NCBI GenBank assembly: GCA_964526635.1
Contig: CAZGLR010000061.1
Location: 1-20,599, forward strand
Length of the DNA stretch: 20,599 nt
Reading direction: 5' to 3'
From: CAZGLR01 sp964526635
GTDB taxonomy: Bacteria > Zixibacteria > MSB-5A5 > GN15 > JAAZOE01
Positions 17,401 through 20,599 of the stretch are shown here, one piece after another. A model generated the notes under the pieces. It had not been told where the DNA came from. It did no database searches and was given only the letters and a program-made list of their open reading frames with translations. Every line of letters starts with the position of its first letter. Within the stretch, counting starts at the first letter, position 1. A program made the position numbers and the translations under genes.

Positions 17401-19147
17401 TGGAGACAATCTGGTGAAAATATTCGCGGATTCCCGCTTCCGATGATATCCCCTGAAAAACCAGATCATCGGTATCGGGAACAATCAGCAGGACATTATA
17501 GGCCCGGGCATCGCCGACCAGGAAGGTCCGCTTGATGCCTGACACGCCCTCGAACAACTTTTCCACCCGCCGCGGGGCAATCGTCTGCCCCTTGTTGTTC
17601 TTGTAGATGTCTTTCAGGCGGTCGATTATTTCGTAGTGGCCGTCATCATGCAGCCTGAACAGATCGCCGGTCGGCAGCCAGTAGCGATCATCGGTTTTGA
17701 AATCGATCGGGATATCATCCCCCGGACCCATATCATCGAGATACCGTGCGATGTACGATCCCGCGATTTCCATCTCACCGACTTCGGTCAGGCGCACATC
17801 GACATTGGGCAATGGCCGGCCGATCGAATTATCACGATATTCACCGGGAGGGGTCATGGTAATACCACCGGTGGCTTCGGTCATCCCGAAGCCGCTGCAC
17901 AGGTTGACCCCATTATGGTTGAAATAGCGAAAAGTGTCCGGTCCGAGGTAGCCGGCCGCCGACAATCCCCAGTGCAGGCGGCGCCCGACAATCTGTCGAA
18001 AGGCTGCGGTCTTTTCTTCTGCGGTCATGGCGGTTTGAGAATTTTCATGGCAGGCATCGGCAATTTGCTGCCAGCGTAACGGAATACTGATCAGCCCGGT
18101 CGGATTAACCTGTGTCAGCAGATTCAGCAATGTTTCGACCGAGGGATTTCCGGGGATTACATAAGTCCCGCTCCAGTAAATCGACCCCAGCAGCTCGAAG
18201 TATCGTCCGAAAGTATGATACAGCGGCAGGTAGCACAGCAGTACTTCATCATCGCCAACCTCCGGCAACGCCGCCCCGCGCGAAAACCGCTTGCTGACCA
18301 GATTGAACTGCGAGAACGATACCCCTTTCGGCTTGCCGGTACTGCCGGAAGTGAACATGACTGTACAAACTTCCGACATGCGCATACGGCGGCGGGATTG
18401 CAGGATATTTTCAATCTGGACATGTGTCAAATCAAGGCTTGCCTTCTGAAGCAGGCACGCCTCCTGTTCATCGCAGGCGCTGGTTGATTCGATACTGAAT
18501 ATCGTAAACTGGTTCGCTGTCTTCTTTCGAACTTCCATCAGCTTTAGAAGATGCTCTTCGGTATCGACCACAACAATGTTGATCTTCAACTGATCGAAAA
18601 TCCAGGCGGTGGTATCGACATCGAAATGGATATTCAGCGGCGTATCGAGGATATCATGGCACAAACAGGCCAGATCGACGCAGGCGCTTTCGACACTGTT
18701 GTGGCAGTAAATCGCCACCCTCGGCTCGGTATGCGAATTGAAAAAGACCGCAGCCATTGCCCGCAACCGTTCCCGGATAACACGGTAACTCCAATACCCC
18801 GGCTGGGATTTCGACATATCCTGAAACAGGGTTTTATCCGGATGCGCCGCCACCCGATCCTCGAACATGTCGCCCAGCGTATAAGAGATATTCTCGATAA
18901 TTCGATCGGCAGCTTTGGCCCAGCGATAGCGGAGCTCGCGATCAGAAAGTGACTGCAGATAGCGCGGGTGGTAGGTCAGATTGAGAAACATGCGCCCTAA
19001 TTTGGAATCGATGCCGTCATCGGTTTCACGTTCCCGTTCGACTGCCTCCAGCAAGGCTACCCCCCGCTGTTGTTCCGGGATGTCCGGCGAACGGTCATCG
19101 CGCCATTCTATGAGAAGATCTTTCAAACTCAATTCAGTCGTACTCAT
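14486..19147 (-). CDS. Giant fusion: acyl-adenylate-forming (ANL) ligase, long helical region, C-terminal GNAT acetyltransferase
   Basis: A 1553-residue protein. After a helical N-terminus (1-75), residues about 80-640 form an AMP-binding/ANL ligase: P-loop FTSGSTGKPKG (265-275), GFGMTE (419-424), PTGDLFRLHDDG (from 492) and the hinge region IIDRLKDIYKNNKGQTIAPRRVE. It resembles long-chain acyl-CoA synthetases and should activate a carboxylate as acyl-AMP. The C-terminal A10 motif is ELTPKGSYRRKN with K614, not the usual spacing of the catalytic lysine. Residues about 640-1430 are mostly helical, Arg/Glu-rich and unrecognised, with a conserved-looking PGAITPDNIVV (1154-1164). Residues about 1435-1545 are a GNAT domain with the acetyl-CoA loop MGRGIGSVM (1485-1493) and FFLRRFYTKHGF. 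There is no membrane segment. I use ATG 19147; a TTG at 19168 would add seven residues and has no SD. It lies 84 bp after the THUMP methyltransferase gene; a -35/-10-like pair (TTGAAA-17-TACCTT) in that gap suggests it may also have its own promoter. The substrate is unknown. Confidence 0.85.
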   Translation of the reverse strand: MSTTELSLKDLLIEWRDDRSPDIPEQQRGVALLEAVERERETDDGIDSKLGRMFLNLTYHPRYLQSLSDRELRYRWAKAADRIIENISYTLGDMFEDRVAAHPDKTLFQDMSKSQPGYWSYRVIRERLRAMAAVFFNSHTEPRVAIYCHNSVESACVDLACLCHDILDTPLNIHFDVDTTAWIFDQLKINIVVVDTEEHLLKLMEVRKKTANQFTIFSIESTSACDEQEACLLQKASLDLTHVQIENILQSRRRMRMSEVCTVMFTSGSTGKPKGVSFSQFNLVSKRFSRGAALPEVGDDEVLLCYLPLYHTFGRYFELLGSIYWSGTYVIPGNPSVETLLNLLTQVNPTGLISIPLRWQQIADACHENSQTAMTAEEKTAAFRQIVGRRLHWGLSAAGYLGPDTFRYFNHNGVNLCSGFGMTEATGGITMTPPGEYRDNSIGRPLPNVDVRLTEVGEMEIAGSYIARYLDDMGPGDDIPIDFKTDDRYWLPTGDLFRLHDDGHYEIIDRLKDIYKNNKGQTIAPRRVEKLFEGVSGIKRTFLVGDARAYNVLLIVPDTDDLVFQGISSEAGIREYFHQIVSNANQDLAPYERVVNFASIDRDFTIDKAELTPKGSYRRKNIEKNFVEVIDELYTRPFVEMNGNGFTARIPRWFYRDIGTLEDGIRLTDEGLHDNRRDLTVALGPTDEDGYMRIGDLMYQMEGKVIDFGLLTRQPMLWMGNPQLIAFCPCRMGWDLDTAPFTSHVRLPVDIGSNNTHRFSDRSRLLHINDQTLAVTNQTVISALYGNVETAKQAIRQLGKSLAETDERVAAVVRRRIQALAYHSEFRIRALAYYTLLLDEPSPDYNRTLPAFIESGLPFLDEDAIREIASADLKKRRLEALRRRLFTYRTQLQWPASDVIRQQFVSILKLLKDFAQFHPEFYDTVRAELAGWILHKSDPDIAKQAEEYFTELYRFYEERLTEMMPAYSDDDWTSRVIFGDELTAGERKRLREVLFGTTFLAQSIILAFDEDWFDLKKIPAGGIWISRIISRRTYLRYRISINTVTGKHYDLQIILDEDLQESHVLETIYWLMTISSYPYGHRVLPRLGCARLELKARSLAYLGDLTVWEKVREFAARRQPQTSRPRRHAWRKLFIRALAAFFRGWHLSGQRIIPGAITPDNIVVPEQDFREGAVIQSLTGWRPYAGALSIVRPMVQNFFRKTLAHYPWCADLISTSWIFDACIEELGIENGRKFLDDLHDEAALTESDDSKGWFIENLERYMKRLESEYYVPMALQNAIDRYAEWHTENPNATPEAKEQIISELWRLYRLDRFPEIARYYLYRHTYFETAAENVKKAFDRLLHRMHTKPKTPAIQMIELSELQEVLEHPADRSIFSILIFPRMEKRRPLEIRAAGESEHKYVIVSTAITDNQGEEYILREPTKPIEIGQLYRLFYREGYPKTAAERDRFLLVIDSLDQVVGGLCYRRDGHDVVHLDGTVIMAPLMGRGIGSVMLEDFCTRMRNQGIRVIKTHFFLRRFYTKHGFSVDSRWGALVRFLRPEDAAEAADVDRKFT

Positions 19148-19231
19148 GTCAGTTTGTCTTTCACGCAAGGTATGGAAGTGACTCGGCCATTAGTAAGGTA
19201 CAATCTCAGTGGTCGAATTTCAAGAGGATCA

Positions 19232-20410
19232 TTACTCACTGTTGTCGCGATAGCGCTCCTTGCGGCTGCCGCTATAGAGCTCATAACGCAGCAGACGGCA
19301 TTCCAGCGGGCTGTTGTATAATTTAGTCCGGCGCGACGTCCGCAATCCGATCTGTTTGGCCGCCTTGAGATTTCCGGTAAAGACGTTGGCGATGTAACCG
19401 TCGTAGGCAGCTTTGAGCCGGTCCCCGATTAATGCATAAAACCGGGCGGTTTCGGAGATCTTCTGCCGCTCGCCATAGGGCGGATTGGTGATGACCATGC
19501 CAGGAGGATCGGGTGGAATCGCATCGCGGAAGTCTTTGACCGAAAACAATATATCCTTTTCCACGCCGGCTGCGCGGGCATTTTTGACTGCGCGACTGAT
19601 TTGCTTCGGATCGCTGTCGGAACCGACAATTCTGATATCTGGCATTGGCCAGATCGTCTCTTTGGCTTCAATGACAAGACGGTCGAACAATTTGCGATCG
19701 GCACCCCTCCAATTGAGAAAGGCGAAATCTTTTCGATTAATCCCGGGCGCAATATTGCGGGCTATCAACGCCGCCTCGATGACAATCGTCCCCGACCCGC
19801 ACATCGGATCGATCAGGTTGATGGTGCCGTCCCAGCCGGTAAGATAGACAATCCCGGCGGCCAGGACTTCCGACAATGGCGCCGTGCCGCTTTCGAGCCG
19901 ATACCCGCGATGCCCCAGCGACTCGCCGGAGGCATCGAGCGAAATCGTGGCTTTGTTCTCATGGATGTGCAGATTGATCCGGATATCGGGAGTATCGAGA
20001 TCAACCGACGGCCGCTTGCCTTGTTCGGCGCGAAAACGGTCACAGATGGCGTCCTTGGTCTTCTGCGCAGCATACAGCGAATTGGTCAGGCTGGAATGAC
20101 TTACCAGGGCATCGACAGCAATGGTCTCTTTGACAGTAAAATATCTCGGCCAGTTTATCGCCGCCACCTGCTGATACAACTTTTGCTCATCGGGAACAGG
20201 GAACTCTTTGATCGGCATGAGAACACGGGTGGCCGTGCGAAGATGGAGATTGGCTTTGTAGAGCATTTCACGGTCGCCATTGAATGCCACCGAGCGATTC
20301 ATGATCTCGATCCCGTCGGCCCCGATTGCTTTCAGTTCAGCAGCCAGTATCTCTTCGAGCCCATAGAGCGTCTTGGCGAGGAAAGTATGTTTTTTAGGCG
20401 ATGCTGTCAT
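19232..20410 (-). CDS. THUMP-domain 23S rRNA (guanine-N2)-methyltransferase homologue (RlmL-N/YpsC type)
   Basis: A 392-residue class I SAM-dependent RNA methyltransferase. Residues 1-60 form a ferredoxin-like start (FLAKTLYGLEEILAAELKAIGA). Residues about 60-160 are a THUMP RNA-binding domain (LYQQVAAINWPRYF, DTPDIRINLHIHENKATISLDASGESLGHRGYR). Residues 165-385 are the UPF0020 catalytic domain, with SAM motif DPMCGSGT (201-208), GSDSDP (about 264) and catalytic NPPYGER (309-315). The NPPY motif and architecture match E. coli RlmL (N-terminal module) and B. subtilis YpsC, which methylate guanine N2 in 23S rRNA (G2445 for RlmL). The target here is inferred. It starts at ATG 20410 with a weak purine stretch (GAGAAG). 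No second RlmK-like domain is present, so this is the single-domain form. Confidence 0.92.
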   Translation of the reverse strand: MTASPKKHTFLAKTLYGLEEILAAELKAIGADGIEIMNRSVAFNGDREMLYKANLHLRTATRVLMPIKEFPVPDEQKLYQQVAAINWPRYFTVKETIAVDALVSHSSLTNSLYAAQKTKDAICDRFRAEQGKRPSVDLDTPDIRINLHIHENKATISLDASGESLGHRGYRLESGTAPLSEVLAAGIVYLTGWDGTINLIDPMCGSGTIVIEAALIARNIAPGINRKDFAFLNWRGADRKLFDRLVIEAKETIWPMPDIRIVGSDSDPKQISRAVKNARAAGVEKDILFSVKDFRDAIPPDPPGMVITNPPYGERQKISETARFYALIGDRLKAAYDGYIANVFTGNLKAAKQIGLRTSRRTKLYNSPLECRLLRYELYSGSRKERYRDNSE

Positions 20411-20467
20411 AGCGCTTCTCTATAGATCAGAAAAGCCATTTCCGCAAGCAAAATCGTGGTGGGGTAG

Positions 20468-20570
20468 GGCTGAACCCCTGCCGCTGAAAGCGATCGCGAG
20501 CGCAGCTAGCGAGGTTCAGCCAAACGAGCGAGGTTCAGCGAGTAGGGCAGGTCCCCCTAAGGGACCTGCC
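20468..20570. repeat. Compound palindromic and direct-repeat intergenic element
   Basis: An inverted repeat GGCTGAACC (20468-20476) / GGTTCAGCC (20513-20521) encloses a GC-rich stretch with GCGATCGC. A 13-bp direct repeat AGCGAGGTTCAGC occurs at 20508-20520 and 20527-20539. A perfect 10-bp hairpin GGCAGGTCCC (20546-20555) / GGGACCTGCC (20561-20570) closes it. There is no coding potential and no T-run. It looks like a REP/MITE-like dispersed repeat upstream of the methyltransferase gene, which the window edge prevents from being bounded. Confidence 0.55.
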
Positions 20571-20599
20571 ATAAGAATTAGTTCGAAAATTGTGTATCA

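Noticed and set aside
19148..19168. TTG start adding seven residues to the ANL-GNAT protein
   Set aside because: A TTG without an SD is less likely than the ATG at 19147; the added residues carry no information.
20508..20539. Two 13-bp direct repeats considered as a CRISPR fragment
   Set aside because: There are only two short copies with a 6-bp interval, no spacers of regular length and no cas genes.

Overview
The window is chromosomal DNA from a free-living bacterium, most likely an uncultured member of the FCB group near Zixibacteria. The lineage guess rests on two things. The secreted peptidase ends in a tandem dockerin-like repeat (GDANCDG..NVGDA.YLIN.IF), a pattern I associate with Zixibacteria-type genomes. 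A bacterial geranylgeranylglyceryl-phosphate synthase homologue of the FCB type is also present. Both are inference; no rRNA or other phylogenetic marker was examined beyond AlaRS. The coding density is high. No tRNA, rRNA, CRISPR array, IS element or phage gene was seen.

Left block (1-5811, all minus strand, read right to left): recX, alaS, an archaeal-type prenylglyceryl-phosphate synthase, a GmhA-type sedoheptulose-7-phosphate isomerase, and an O-antigen ligase/polymerase-like membrane protein cut by the window edge. Spacing is tight (12, 95 and 9 bp, then a 4-bp ATGA overlap), so this is probably one or two operons. It combines translation and recombination housekeeping with envelope lipid and glycan functions. 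A gene-poor stretch (5830-6458) follows, with one doubtful small ORF.

Middle block (6459-11668): a FlaR/adenylate-kinase-like P-loop protein is divergent from a large secreted M1 metallopeptidase, and each has a good sigma70-type promoter between them. A DUF4287-DUF5655 protein converges on the peptidase across a strong hairpin. Then comes a 450-residue double-domain ThyX-like protein whose signature motif appears split between its two halves, followed by a clear intrinsic terminator.

Accessory cassette (about 11750-13640): a well-formed promoter, an 11-bp perfect hairpin in the predicted leader, then two tightly coupled unrecognised genes (135 and 400 aa). The second carries an Rx4H motif in a helical context typical of HEPN domains. 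A second palindrome with similar flanks follows. The base composition looks more AT-rich than the surroundings. This is the best candidate in the window for an undescribed (possibly defence or toxin-type) system, but the function is inferred only from the motif.

Right block (13759-20410, minus strand): an Fe/Mn superoxide dismutase of a divergent subtype, a 1553-residue fusion of an acyl-adenylate-forming (ANL) ligase with a long unrecognised helical region and a C-terminal GNAT acetyltransferase, and a THUMP-domain 23S rRNA guanine-N2 methyltransferase homologue. The right edge holds a compound palindromic/direct-repeat element.
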